Shown: piece after piece, positions 1-8,913 of the stretch
How positions within the stretch are numbered: the first letter of the stretch is position 1
How the letters are laid out: each line of letters begins with the position of its first letter
NCBI GenBank assembly: GCA_016711295.1
Contig: JADJTE010000019.1
Location: forward strand, 1-41,059
From: Sphingobacteriales bacterium
Lineage (GTDB): Bacteria > Bacteroidota > Bacteroidia > Chitinophagales > UBA2359
DNA: 41,059 nt
Reading direction: 5' to 3'
Program-made: the position numbers and the translations under genes
Notes under the pieces: generated by a model
What the model was told of the DNA's origin: nothing
Databases searched by the model: none
What the model saw: only the letters and a program-made list of their open reading frames with translations

Positions 1-648
1 TCGTTTTCGCAGGCCATTGGCGGATATTGTATGTTTTTCTGCACATACTTCATCATCTCGGCTTGTCCGCCCGGAAATTCGGGCATTTGCTCGGCAACCA
101 ACAAGGGTTTTTCGGGTTCGGGTTTTTTCTCTTCGACGGCTACTTCTTCTTTGACCTCTTCCTTTTTCTCTACTACCTCTACTTTTACTTTGGCGGTATC
201 GATACGGACGGCGTTTTTGTCGCCTTCGACGGTTTTGGTGCTGATTTCAACGTCTTGATTTCGTCTTTTTGACGATTTCTTCTTCTTCGCACCTCCTCGT
301 CTTTTTCACCACAGGTGGCACATATTTGATTACGGTCTTTCAGGTGGTGGTGGTGGTGGTAATTGAGTGGTGGGGGCGGTGGTTTGTCGGTTATAGGCGG
401 GGGGCGGGAAGGTTTTCGAGTGTCACCACTTTTTTCTCTTCCTCTGCCCGCTCGATATAGGGGCTGATGATGCCTTTGATATACGGATAGGCGATTAAGC
501 CGGTAGCTAATAGCAGGGTAATTAGCATAGCGTTGCGCACGTGTCGCGGATATCTGCGGCGTAGTTCATATGCCCCGTAAGCCTTGTTGCGGTCCGTAAA
601 CACGATGTCTAATACATCGCGGTATTGTTGGACTTGTTCGGAAGCCAT
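1..648 (-). CDS. tonB: TonB energy transducer (partial, frames broken)
   Basis: Periplasm-spanning protein that passes energy from ExbB/ExbD to outer-membrane receptors. The start ATG is at 648-646. The first 85 codons read cleanly: a cytoplasmic N-terminus with the motif FTDRNKAYGAYELRRRYP usual for Bacteroidota TonB, then one membrane segment near residues 40-57. A proline-rich and Lys/Glu-rich periplasmic linker follows, but its frame changes at least four times between about 410 and 250, at runs of C, CCA and A. Bases 1-100 encode the start of the TonB C-terminal domain, including EQMPEFPGG and NIQYPPMA. The gene leaves the window at base 1, so roughly the last 60 residues are missing. 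It is last in the exbB-exbD-exbD-tonB cluster. Identity is secure; the linker sequence is unreliable. Confidence 0.88.
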
Positions 649-882
649 ATTATTAGTGTGTTAATTGATAAATGAATAGTCGGAATAAAAAAATGATAGA
701 AGTATTTTGCCTTGGCGGTACTTGGATATACTACATTTATAGCAAGTGGCTCAAATTGGGTTTGTAGCAATAAGTTGCCGGTAGAAAAAACACGAGATTG
801 AACAGCCAAACCATTCCGGATATGGTTATCGTGCCGTGCAAAGAGGCGGATATGGTGCGGTTGGGCACCCCATTTTGGGCTA

Positions 883-1464
883 TTAGCTGCCTCCGGCGGG
901 AACTTCACCTGTATTTCCGCCTTCCCAAGCTTTTTGACAAAAATCTTTTCTTGGGGTGTAATATCGACTAAGGCGTAGCGTTGTATATCGGTGATATTGA
1001 TTTCGTCCAATATGTCTACTACGTTTTTATAGACCGAGTCTTCGTCGGGTTTGATGATGACGATGGCGGGGTTGTCTTCGTCGGCAAATCGTTGTTGTAC
1101 GTCGGCTTTGTGTTCCAATAGCAGTTTGCGCACTCCGTCTTTGCCAAATTCGGTCGATTCTACGGTGGGGCTTTCGGTTTCTACACCTTTATAATAGACG
1201 ATGCGGTCAGCATGGCTTAGCATGAGCGTCAATACTTTGGAAGCTTTGACTTCGGGCGGTGGTGGGTCGCCTGGTTCGGGTTTTGCCGGCATATTGATTT
1301 CCATCGTTACCGGTTTGCTGAGGGTGGTTGTTAGCATAAAGAAGGTGATGAGCAAGAAGCCCAGGTCAACCATGGGGGTAAAGTCGATGCGCGTAGAACT
1401 TTTTTCATGCGCTTTTCCCGCCTTTCTTATGCCCACCGCCACCACTATCGGATAATTCAGCCAT
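883..1464 (-). CDS. exbD: ExbD/TolR-family biopolymer transport protein (second copy)
   Basis: Inner-membrane partner of ExbB in the TonB energising complex, with one N-terminal membrane helix and a periplasmic domain. I place the start at ATG 1464-1462, giving MAELSDSGGGGHKKGGK. The frame slips by one base in the GGGAAAAG run near 1410 and continues as KSSTRIDFTPMVDLGFLLIT, which contains the conserved Asp that carries protons (TPMVDLGFLL). A second slip near 930-935 is inferred because the other frame then ends in GGNTGEVPAGGS and a stop at 885-883, a normal ExbD tail. The uncorrected frame instead runs about 90 residues of non-family sequence into tonB. The corrected length is about 193 residues. 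It lies 41 bases downstream of the first exbD. Confidence 0.88.
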
Positions 1465-1505
1465 TGAATTAGGTTATATTTGGTAGGTGAACGGATAGGT
1501 GTTGA

Positions 1506-2135
1506 TTACTCTTTGTGTGCTGTCTCTCCGCCTTCGGGTTTATTGGGGTTGGCTTCGAGGTTGGTAATGAGGTTAAACTGGTTGATTTTTCGGTCTTGCA
1601 ACACGTTCATTATTTTTTTGATAGTGGGGTAGGGCGTTTTAGCATCGGCTTTGATAGCGATGCGTGCCATAGGGTTGGCGACGCGGGCATAGATAATCCA
1701 GCTATCCAATTGGTTGTTGAGCGAGTCGTAAGGTATGCCTGCCATTTTGTCGGCTTCGATGCTATGTGGGTCGTTGAGCCAGCCTTTGAGCTGTTCTGCG
1801 GGCAATCCCATTGGTCCGCGTATGCTATACATCTTTTTTTCGGCATCGGTTAGCTGCAAAGCGTATTTCTCGTCAATGGCATTGATGAGGTCTAAGCGTT
1901 TGGGCTGCCCGTCCATTTCAAAAAAGACCCTACCTGCGGTATCGGCGGTGATGAGTATCATATCCACGTCGGGCATACGAATTTCGGAGATAGACGAGGG
2001 CGTAGTTACTGTGACGAGTTCTTCGGGTTTTGCCTTAGCGGTTAGGATAAAGAATGTCAGCAGCAAGAACGCTACGTCGCACATGGCGGTCATGTCGATA
2101 TTCGTACTCTTGCGGGCTATTTTGTGTTTAGGCAT
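1506..2135 (-). CDS. exbD: ExbD/TolR-family biopolymer transport protein (first copy)
   Basis: Intact 209-residue ExbD. The N-terminus has KIARKSTNIDMTAMCDVAF followed by a single hydrophobic helix (about residues 20-36). The Asp in MCDVAFLLLTFF is the proton-carrying residue of the family. The periplasmic part ends with the typical pattern of a predicted helix, TIKKIMNVLQDRKINQFNLIT, found where ExbD dimerises. The start is nine bases after the exbB stop, so the two are almost certainly cotranscribed. Two divergent exbD copies next to exbB are common in Bacteroidota. The second copy is shorter here and not a recent duplicate. Confidence 0.93.
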   Translation of the reverse strand: MPKHKIARKSTNIDMTAMCDVAFLLLTFFILTAKAKPEELVTVTTPSSISEIRMPDVDMILITADTAGRVFFEMDGQPKRLDLINAIDEKYALQLTDAEKKMYSIRGPMGLPAEQLKGWLNDPHSIEADKMAGIPYDSLNNQLDSWIIYARVANPMARIAIKADAKTPYPTIKKIMNVLQDRKINQFNLITNLEANPNKPEGGETAHKE

Positions 2136-2144
2136 GAGGTTTGA

Positions 2145-2969
2145 TTAGTGGTTTTGCGCCGCAAATGTTTGTTGCAAGCTATATCCTGCTTCGTCGATGC
2201 GGTAGGTGAGTTGGTCGATGCTGCTGGTAAAGTAGTTGTAAGCGATGATGGCAATAGCCGATGTAGAGATACCGAGTGCTGTATTGATAAGGGCTTCTGA
2301 GATACCCGTTGCCAATTCTGCTTGGTTAGGCGCACCGGCTTCGGACATGGCTGCAAAAGAACGAATCATACCCAACACCGTACCGATAAGACCGAATAGC
2401 GTAGCTATCGAGATAATAGTAGCGAGGATAATGAGGTTCTTTTCGAGCATAGGTAGTTCGAGGGTAGTAGCCTCTTCGATTTCTTTTTGGATAGCCACCA
2501 TTTTTTGGTCTTTTTCTAACTTGGTTTCGTTTTGCATTTCGCGGTATTTGCCCAAGCCTTGGCGTACTACGTTAGCTAACGAACCTTTTTGTTTGTCGCA
2601 TAGCGCGATGGCACTATTCACGTCGTTAGCATCTAAGCTCTTTTTGATACTGCGCAAAAATGCGTCGGGCTTACCTGCACCTTGGGCGCGAGAAATGGTC
2701 AAGAAACGCTCGATAGAAAAAATAATAACCAATAGAAGCAAGGTAATCAAGATAGGAACGATAAAACCTCCTTTGAAAATAATACCCCATACATTGATTG
2801 GTTCGTTAGCAGAGTCGCCGCCTTTGAAGTTGGCACCGTTGCCCAAGAAAAACAGGTAGAATAAGACAGCAACGACCATCGTTGCGGGAATGACAATTAG
2901 CGGAAAAATCGATTCGCTATTGCTGGTTTGTGCCGCTTGTGCGGGCTTGGCAGAAGCATTTGTAGTCAT
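2145..2969 (-). CDS. exbB: ExbB/MotA/TolQ-family proton channel protein
   Basis: Proton-channel subunit of the TonB energising complex in the inner membrane, 274 residues. Membrane segments are visible at about residues 24-43, 63-86, 174-196 and 213-235. The MotA/TolQ/ExbB core covers roughly residues 100-260, with the conserved stretch LIGTVLGMIRSFAAM and the helix GISEALINTALGISTSAIAI. The extra N-terminal segment before the first helix (a short Ala/Ser-rich tail) is usual in Bacteroidota. It is the first gene of the minus-strand cluster exbB-exbD-exbD-tonB, with a candidate promoter about 52 bases upstream. Confidence 0.95.
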   Translation of the reverse strand: MTTNASAKPAQAAQTSNSESIFPLIVIPATMVVAVLFYLFFLGNGANFKGGDSANEPINVWGIIFKGGFIVPILITLLLLVIIFSIERFLTISRAQGAGKPDAFLRSIKKSLDANDVNSAIALCDKQKGSLANVVRQGLGKYREMQNETKLEKDQKMVAIQKEIEEATTLELPMLEKNLIILATIISIATLFGLIGTVLGMIRSFAAMSEAGAPNQAELATGISEALINTALGISTSAIAIIAYNYFTSSIDQLTYRIDEAGYSLQQTFAAQNH

Positions 2970-3331
2970 AAAAAATTGTGCTTTTATTTAGTTTAAGTTA
3001 TGAATTTTGTTCATTCATCACAAAGATACCTTTTTTCTAAAAAAACAAGTACCTTCTACCTTTTTTATGACTATTTTTTTGATGGTGCGGCTATATTCTT
3101 ACAATAAAACAACAATTAAACGCCTTTTAGAGGTAAGCAAGTGCTTGATTGGTGTTCTGAAGCATATTCCGCAACGAATTTCAATAGCTATAATGCGGTA
3201 GGTTTGCGTTGGGGTGTCTGAGGGTATTTTTTTTGAGAGAAATTTTTTTATCCGTTTCGATTGGGTTGTGCAGTGCCTCGATAATGGTGTTTTGAGGTTA
3301 TTGGGCAAAAATGTATGTTAGCGTCTCATAT
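2970..3331. other. Intergenic region upstream of exbB
   Basis: A+T-rich stretch between exbB (leaving leftwards) and the 3' end of the DedA gene. Apart from the exbB promoter candidate, I see no convincing gene, RNA or repeat. The short open frames on both strands lack coding character and start context. Confidence 0.6.
3021..3048 (-). promoter_or_regulatory. Candidate promoter of the exbB operon
   Basis: On the minus strand a -7 element TATCTTTG (3028-3021) fits the Bacteroidota consensus TAnnTTTG. A TTG at 3048-3046 lies 17 bases upstream, slightly close for a -33 element. The exbB ATG is about 50 bases downstream. Motif match only. Confidence 0.5.
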
Positions 3332-3982
3332 CTATTCTGCTTTGCGTTTTGCTGCTATTTCTTTGGCTACTCCGATAATGGCGGGCAATGCTGTGATAGC
3401 GATGATGCCCAATACTACGAGAGAAAAATTGTTTTTGACCACGGGATATTGCCAAACAAATAGCCCGCTAAGGTAAAACGGTATCACCCACAGCGCAGCC
3501 CCTATAACATTATATAAGGTATAGCGTTTAAAGTCCATGCGCCCTATGCCTGCTACAAAAGGGACAAAGGTGCGAAAAAAGGGCAAAAAACGACCAATGA
3601 CTACTGCTTTGGGTCCGTGTTTTTCGTAGAAAGCTTCGGTTTTGGTCAGGTATTCGCGTTTCAGAAAAGGGATTCGTTGTTGGTCAAATGCTTTGGGTCC
3701 TACATAGCGTCCGATGAAGTAATTGGTCGTATTGCCCAATATTGCTGCTACAAACAGCAAAGCAATAAGCACTACAATATTCAGTTGGCTTGTAACCGCC
3801 AATGCTCCTACGGCAAAAAAGAGCGAATCGCCAGGCAGAAAGGGCGTTATCACAAAACCTGTTTCGGCAAAAATGATAAAAAACAAAATGGCGTAGGTGA
3901 GTGTTCCGTATTGGTTGACCATCTCGACCAAATGCTCATCGATATGAAGAATAAAACTAAAAATCCGATATAATACGTCCAT
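3332..3982 (-). CDS. DedA/VTT-family inner-membrane protein
   Basis: Integral membrane protein of the DedA family (SNARE-associated/VTT domain), 216 residues. Members are linked to lipid carrier flipping and membrane homeostasis. Recognisable family motifs are FLPGDSLFFAVGALA near residues 47-61 and GRFLPFFRTFVPFVAGIGRM near residues 124-143, the latter containing the conserved Arg residues and the Gly-rich turn. Hydrophobic segments surround both and a final helix lies near residues 180-205, followed by a basic tail. The start ATG at 3982 gives a normal family length. It appears monocistronic. The exact substrate cannot be told from sequence. Confidence 0.93.
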   Translation of the reverse strand: MDVLYRIFSFILHIDEHLVEMVNQYGTLTYAILFFIIFAETGFVITPFLPGDSLFFAVGALAVTSQLNIVVLIALLFVAAILGNTTNYFIGRYVGPKAFDQQRIPFLKREYLTKTEAFYEKHGPKAVVIGRFLPFFRTFVPFVAGIGRMDFKRYTLYNVIGAALWVIPFYLSGLFVWQYPVVKNNFSLVVLGIIAITALPAIIGVAKEIAAKRKAE

Positions 3983-4367
3983 TACAATAGGGTGGCTACC
4001 CGCTTATAGAAGCGATGGCTATGTTTTTAGGGCAGAAAGGGATAAAATGCAATAATTGCCCAATGAATAAGAAGTGTTAAACTATTGGCGGCTATGGCTA
4101 TTCTAAGCTAAAATGTGTTTGGGGTGCGCAAAAGTAGTAAAACTTTGCCAAACTGCCCTAACTTTGTGCCGCAATAAACTGTGTATAATCACAAAATAGT
4201 TGTATCATAGCAGTAAAGCCGCTATGAAGTTAAGAACAAAGGCGAAATAATCAGATACCGACCTAATACTGGGTCGATGTTGCGACATAACGCGCGAGGT
4301 CTATGTTGTTGAAATACTTGTAGCGGAATAAATATATTGTAAAAATTAATCATTATTTTATGTGTAT
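3983..4367. other. Divergent intergenic region (DedA / WD40 gene)
   Basis: 385 bases between two divergent genes, so both promoters should lie here. On the plus strand TAACTTTG at 4159-4166 fits the -7 consensus but is 200 bases from the WD40 start. A weak hairpin is possible at 4259-4276 (CGACC/GGTCG). No gene or RNA is recognised. Confidence 0.5.
4129..4136 (-). promoter_or_regulatory. Candidate -7 element upstream of the DedA gene
   Basis: Minus-strand TACTTTTG matches TAnnTTTG. It lies about 150 bases upstream of the DedA start and no good -33 TTTG was found at the expected spacing, so the assignment is weak. The identical octamer occurs upstream of the hydrolase-gyrB pair (40015-40008, minus). 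Confidence 0.35.
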
Positions 4368-5974
4368 ATGAAAAAAATACTTTTTATATTGTGCTTTGCC
4401 CTTCTTGGGCTGCCGTCTGCTTGGGCACAACGCTTCGAAGATTTTAAAGCCTACAGCAGCGGGCAAGCAGGTATTACTTGTGTCAAATATAATCTTGGGG
4501 GCACTGCTTTTGCGGCAGGCAACGCACAAGGCATTATCGCGCTGCGCGAGGTAGCCCGCGATTCGATGCCCGACTTTTTGCACGGACATACCGCCGAAAT
4601 CAACCACCTCAGTTTTCACCCCGACGGCAAGATCTTATCAGCACCGATATATCGGGGGTACTAAATGTTTGGGATTTGAAAAGTAAAAAAACGGTATATA
4701 GCATCACGGCAAAAGAAATTATCAAAGATGGAAATAAACCTATTTTTACGTTTGCTTATTTCAGCATAGATGGGCAGGCAATGGTATTTGGCGGCTCCGA
4801 AGGCGAGATTTATGTCAATCGACCCTTATCAGCCAATACCAACCCAGGATTGATTTTTAAGCATAACAACGGATTTACTTGTGCCGACTATTATTATGAC
4901 GATGGCAATTATTTGGCAATAGGGTCCAAAGGCGAAGTACAATTATTAGATTACTTTACCAAAAAAGTATTGAAAGTAATGAAAACTTGCAGCGGTTGGG
5001 TGCAAGATGTGCGCTACAATCACGACGGAACCGAAATAGGCTGCCTCTGCGACGATGGCAACTTTACGGTATGGAATATCGAAACAGACGCAAAGGTGCG
5101 CACTTGGATGGCTTCGCCGCCGGGTCCAAGCACCGAATTGGCTTATTCCAAGGACGGCAATTATTTAGTTATCGGCGACTCGCGCGGCACGCCCAAAGTA
5201 TATGATGCCAAAAGCGGCAAACTACTATCGTCATTGCTCGGACACCGCCAGTCGGTGCGCTCAGTAGATTTTCACCCATCAGGAAAATATATCATCACAG
5301 GTGCCAACGACCGACTTATCAAAGTATGGCGTTGGAAAAAAACCTTCGACGAAGCAATAATACCCGACCCACCACCTACACCACCTGCACCTCCTGCACC
5401 ACCCCAACCCGACATACAAAAAAACAAGTCTGAACCTATTGCCGAGCTACCGCCGCCTGTTGTGCCTAAGCAGCAGCCAACGCAGGACACGCCGCCCACT
5501 CATATAAGTACTGACTTTAAGCGCAGAGCCGAACAATACGACACTACGCGCTTAGGCAACAAACTCACTGTATTTGATACCGTAAAACTCAAACTCAACG
5601 CCCGCGGCATGCCTGATTTGCTCGGCGACCGCCGTGTGAATACGGGCAAAAAAGAATTTGTACGCACCGATGTTATTGAGGTTTCGGTCTATGACCAAGA
5701 AGTAGAAGACGGCGACATTATATCGCTCTATTTCAATGGCGAGTGGGTATTGAAAGAATATACCCTCAAACCCATCAAGCGAAAAATTACACTACACCTC
5801 GACCCCAACGGCGATAATCACCTCGTAGTATATGCCCACAACTTAGGTACGCGCCCACCCAATACGGTAGCCGTTACGGTATTTGACGGAAAAGACGAAC
5901 GCAAACTTGCCCTATCATCGAGCCTGCGCAACAGCGATAGCATCAATTTTAGGGTCAATAAACCAGATAAATGA
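4368..5974 (+). CDS. Secreted WD40-repeat protein (one frameshift)
   Basis: Exported beta-propeller protein of about 535 residues. The start ATG at 4368-4370 gives a clear signal peptide (MKKILFILCFALLGL, cleavage after AWAQ). WD40 repeats follow, for example HGHTAEINHLSFHPDGK early on and a complete last repeat, LLGHRQSVRSVDFHPSGKY to IKVWRWKK. A one-base slip near 4636 breaks the frame. The downstream frame resumes as STDISGVLNVWDLKSKKT, exactly where a repeat should continue. After the propeller comes a Pro-rich linker (from about 5365), then a C-terminal domain of about 120 residues with EDGDIISLYFNGEW and NHLVVYAHNLGTRPPN, a module I recognise from other Bacteroidota secreted proteins. 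Function unknown, probably a periplasmic or surface scaffold. Confidence 0.8.
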
Positions 5975-5995
5975 CACTTTCCGTTGCTTATACTA

Positions 5996-6039
5996 CTGCT
6001 TTCGCCCCAAGATTTATATAAATCTTGGGGCGAAAGCAG
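5996..6039. repeat. Perfect 44-bp palindrome between convergent genes
   Basis: Two 22-base arms with no spacer: CTGCTTTCGCCCCAAG leads into an A+T-rich centre and the mirror image follows. It sits 21 bases after the WD40 stop and about 100 bases after the lepB 3' end. A bidirectional transcription stop is plausible, but no T-run follows on either strand. A protein-binding or cruciform site is the alternative. Confidence 0.85.
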
Positions 6040-6136
6040 CATAATGGGGCAATTGGTGGGCACAAAACAATGCCCTTGCATTAGCAGGAGTAAAACAAAA
6101 ATGGCTATGTGCTATTTTTTCTTTGTGTTTTGGGAG

Positions 6137-7267
6137 CTACTTTATTCTATTGCCTATTCTATTCCAGCGGATTCGCTGCCAAAAAGGTGCGTCGCCTTCG
6201 GCGATGGAAAACCATACCGATTTAGCTTTTCCCACGATATGGTCTTCGGGTACAAAACCCCAATAACGCGAGTCGAGCGAGTCGTGTCGATTATCGCCTA
6301 CCATGAAATAATAGTTGAGTTGAAAGGTATAGCGGTTAGCTTCTTGGTCGTTAATAAATATTTTGTCTGCTTCTATGCGCAATGTATTGTGTTCGTAATT
6401 TTCTATTATCTGTTTGTATAATAGAATGTTTTTTGTGTTTATTGATATAGTTTTGCCTTTTTTGGGTATATATATCGACCCATAATTATCTACGTTCCAA
6501 GGGAAAAGATGTGTTTCTTTGGGAAAAACGGGTTGCTCAAAAGGCAGTACGGTGCCGCGTTTGTGCAATATAGTATCTACTCGGCGCACATTGGGCAATT
6601 GGCGTAGCCGCGATAGCGTGTTTAGGTCCATTGGCAGCACAACTGTATTTTCTTCGTTAAACATATCGCCTTTCTGCGCTTCAATGCCCAATTCGCGCAG
6701 GGTAGGGCTTGGAATGGGTCTGCCGTCGGTATGTACTAAATAATCAAATTGTATGCCTTCTGGATTAGGGGCGGCTATACCATTGACAAACAAACGGCGG
6801 TCTATAATGAGCAAGCTATCGCCGGGCAATGCCACACAGCGTTTGATATAATGCTCGCGTTTGTCAATAGGGCGGTCGTATTCTATTGGATAATTAAACA
6901 CTACTACGTCATTGCGCTGTATGCCTTGCCCTGCAAAAAAACGCATATAGGGTAGTTGTATCCAATCGAGATAAGAGCGCGTACCGATAATCGGTATCGT
7001 ATTGTGGGTGAGCGGCATAGTGAGTGGTGTAATGGGCATACGAACGCCGTAGGCGAGTTTGCTCACCATCACACAATCGCCCACCAATAAGGTGCGCTCC
7101 ATCGAAGGGGTAGGAATAATATATAGCTGAACGATAAAGGTTCGAATCAGAGTGGCAGCTACAATTGCCAACAAAGCGGCGGATAGCCATTCGCGAAAAA
7201 TGGCTTTTTGCTTTCTATGTTTATCGGTTTTAAAGGATAGTCCCCGAGGCTTTTTTTTAAATAACAT
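6137..7267 (-). CDS. lepB: Signal peptidase I
   Basis: Inner-membrane serine protease that removes signal peptides from exported proteins, 376 residues. The membrane anchor is at about residues 27-48. The catalytic Ser is Ser55 in IIPTPSMERTLLVGD. The general-base Lys is Lys142 in HYIKRCVALPGDSLLI. The C-terminal box is DNRHDSLDSRYWGFVP, followed by IVGKAKSVWFS. The long segment between boxes (about residues 160-310) is normal for Bacteroidota LepB. Bacteria with many secreted proteins, as in this window, depend on it. The frame is intact. It converges on the WD40 gene across the 44-bp palindrome. Confidence 0.95.
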   Translation of the reverse strand: MLFKKKPRGLSFKTDKHRKQKAIFREWLSAALLAIVAATLIRTFIVQLYIIPTPSMERTLLVGDCVMVSKLAYGVRMPITPLTMPLTHNTIPIIGTRSYLDWIQLPYMRFFAGQGIQRNDVVVFNYPIEYDRPIDKREHYIKRCVALPGDSLLIIDRRLFVNGIAAPNPEGIQFDYLVHTDGRPIPSPTLRELGIEAQKGDMFNEENTVVLPMDLNTLSRLRQLPNVRRVDTILHKRGTVLPFEQPVFPKETHLFPWNVDNYGSIYIPKKGKTISINTKNILLYKQIIENYEHNTLRIEADKIFINDQEANRYTFQLNYYFMVGDNRHDSLDSRYWGFVPEDHIVGKAKSVWFSIAEGDAPFWQRIRWNRIGNRIK

Positions 7268-7491
7268 CTATATATATGCGGTAATTCGTTAATGGATAAC
7301 GATACCGCAGCAATCTGATTCGGACGGTAAAAGTAGATAGTTGTGCAATGAATATATTAGCTGTTGCCTTTTCGGCACCTATATTATAAAGGTACGAAAT
7401 GAGGCAAAACAATTACTAATATAGTGATACGATTTCAGGCAAATTGTCGAAAAAGAATTTTTATAAAAAATGAATAAATATACATTAATGT

Positions 7492-7641
7492 AATAACAAA
7501 CAATTTAACCAGAACAAGCAACTACCAAAGGGCAAACGGCCACCAAACAACTGCGACACCAAGAAAAAAGAGATAGAAAAACTAAAAAAAATGGCAAAAC
7601 TGTGCAAGAACGAAAAAGAAGAGCAAAATATCAATGTATAA
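7492..7641 (+). other. Possible lysine-rich small protein frame without a start
   Basis: Forty-nine open codons ending at TAA 7639-7641, with a less A+T-rich base composition than the surrounding spacer. The translation contains QLPKGKRPPNNCDTKKK and KKMAKLCKNEKEEQNINV. No start codon is in frame. An ATG at 7488-7490 is one base out of frame, so a slip like those elsewhere in the window could restore a protein of about 50 residues. No homologue is recognised. Could equally be chance. Confidence 0.2.
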
Positions 7642-7873
7642 AATAAATATTTTGTTATAATAAAATACATGAAATAATTATTTTTATAAAATGCTTGCTA
7701 CATAAGGGTCTTAGACTTATCATCTTGAAATAGGCGAAGCAAAGGTACAAAAAAAAGTGTAAAACTGTTATCTGTGTGACTAAAAAAGGACTTTATTTTT
7801 TTGCGCTATTAATTGATAATAAAAAAAATCTAAAAAAAATACTAAAAAATATAGTAAATCGAATTTTGAGTCG

Positions 7874-7881
7874 TATCTTTG
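7874..7881 (+). promoter_or_regulatory. Candidate -7 element of the transglycosylase gene
   Basis: TATCTTTG fits TAnnTTTG exactly. The start of the next gene is 147 bases downstream, which would give a leader of about 140 bases that contains a 34-codon open frame (7899-8003). No clear -33 TTTG was found. Confidence 0.45.
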
Positions 7882-7898
7882 CGGTTGAGGTTAGCAAA

Positions 7899-8003
7899 AT
7901 GCCAACGACAATGGCTTTTGTGGCTTTGAAGGATTTTTTAGTGCCTATTGCTTTGATTGTTCGTACCACTTCAAATAACCTCTTTCAAGTAACGAACAAC
8001 TAA
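7899..8003 (+). other. Possible 34-codon leader ORF
   Basis: ATG 7899-7901 to TAA 8001-8003, encoding MPTTMAFVALKDFLVPIA and a short polar tail. It begins about 18 bases after the candidate -7 element and ends 24 bases before the transglycosylase ATG. It might be a leader peptide or nothing. No ribosome-binding site stands out and no homologue is recognised. Confidence 0.2.
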
Positions 8004-8027
8004 CTGTTTAAACCCGCAATATATACT

Positions 8028-8750
8028 ATGAACGCCTTTCCTGTGTTATTCGACCGCAAAGTAACGCTCAACCTAAAAGGTGCGAGCCTTATCTTCGTAT
8101 TGGTAGCAGCTACCAATATCATTACTTATATGATGATGAACTTTGGCAATAAAGCCACTAACCCAACCGAAGCAGCGACTGTTGGCGAAAACACATTTTA
8201 TCTGTCCGATCAAGCCGCCAAGTATGTCGACGACTTAGGCAGTTTTGAACAAAAAGTGCGCCGCGTCAGCCGACAATTAGCTATACCCCCCGAATGGCTA
8301 ATGACCGTCATTTATTTCGAATCGCGATTTGACCCAACTGCCGTCAATACTAAGGGGTCGGGAGCAACGGGGCTGTTGCAGTGGAAACGCGAAGAAGCGG
8401 AATTAGTCAAATCTACGCCCGAAAAAATTAGAAATATGGACGCAATTGAGCAGTTAGACCTTATTGCCGACTATCTAAAAGCCGTCAAACAACAACAAGG
8501 CAGAGATTTTGAAGACCTCACCGACCTCTACTTAGCGGCATTTTATCCCCAAGCATTAGGCGAAGACTATTGTTATGCGATGTTCCAATCGGGCGAAATC
8601 AACTATACCCGCTACGCCCCCTTAGATTTTAACACCGACGGGCGCATTACCGTCAAAGACCTCGACGACCGCTTGAAAGAACAGTTCCCGACTGCCTACT
8701 TCAAAGACAAAAGAAGTGCAGAGAGTTGGTGGGCATGGGTCGGTTTATAA
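8028..8750 (+). CDS. Membrane-anchored lytic transglycosylase-like protein
   Basis: Probable cell-wall enzyme that cleaves peptidoglycan strands, 240 residues. One membrane anchor lies at about residues 17-37 and the rest should be periplasmic. The SLT-type fold is indicated by LAIPPEWLMTVIYFESRFDP, with Glu98 as the likely catalytic acid, followed by NTKGSGATGLLQW and later YLAAFYPQAL. Near the end, residues 200-211 (DFNTDGRITVKD) form an EF-hand or dockerin-like calcium loop. The second motif reads GATGLLQW rather than the common GxxGLMQ form, so activity should be called probable. The start ATG 8028 is the only sensible one. It stands alone upstream of the permease gene. Confidence 0.75.
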   Translation: MNAFPVLFDRKVTLNLKGASLIFVLVAATNIITYMMMNFGNKATNPTEAATVGENTFYLSDQAAKYVDDLGSFEQKVRRVSRQLAIPPEWLMTVIYFESRFDPTAVNTKGSGATGLLQWKREEAELVKSTPEKIRNMDAIEQLDLIADYLKAVKQQQGRDFEDLTDLYLAAFYPQALGEDYCYAMFQSGEINYTRYAPLDFNTDGRITVKDLDDRLKEQFPTAYFKDKRSAESWWAWVGL

Positions 8751-8913
8751 ACCTTGCAAGGCGCACAATTTTTGTGCTATGCTTGGCTATTTCGGCAAAA
8801 ATAGCGATAATTGCACCGCCAATTGGCAAATAGCGCGGGTCGAGGGCTTTTTTGTACTAATAAGCCTACCCGATAAGCACTAAGCTGCCTTATTGCCAAC
8901 AGCCCCGCCTTAT

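Larger units (their letters stand above)
7268..8027. other. Long divergent intergenic region (lepB / transglycosylase)
   Basis: 760 bases, mostly very A+T-rich. It must hold the promoters of both flanking genes. Two possible small open frames are listed separately (7492-7641 and 7899-8003). The rest shows poly-A/poly-T tracts and no recognisable RNA gene or repeat. Confidence 0.5.

Noticed and set aside
609..882. Extended C-terminus of the second ExbD
   Set aside because: The roughly 90 extra residues have no ExbD character and run into tonB. A one-base slip gives a family-like tail GGNTGEVPAGGS and stop at 885-883.
7130..7160. tRNA-like GGTTCGAATC sequence
   Set aside because: It lies inside the lepB reading frame and has no acceptor or anticodon stem around it.
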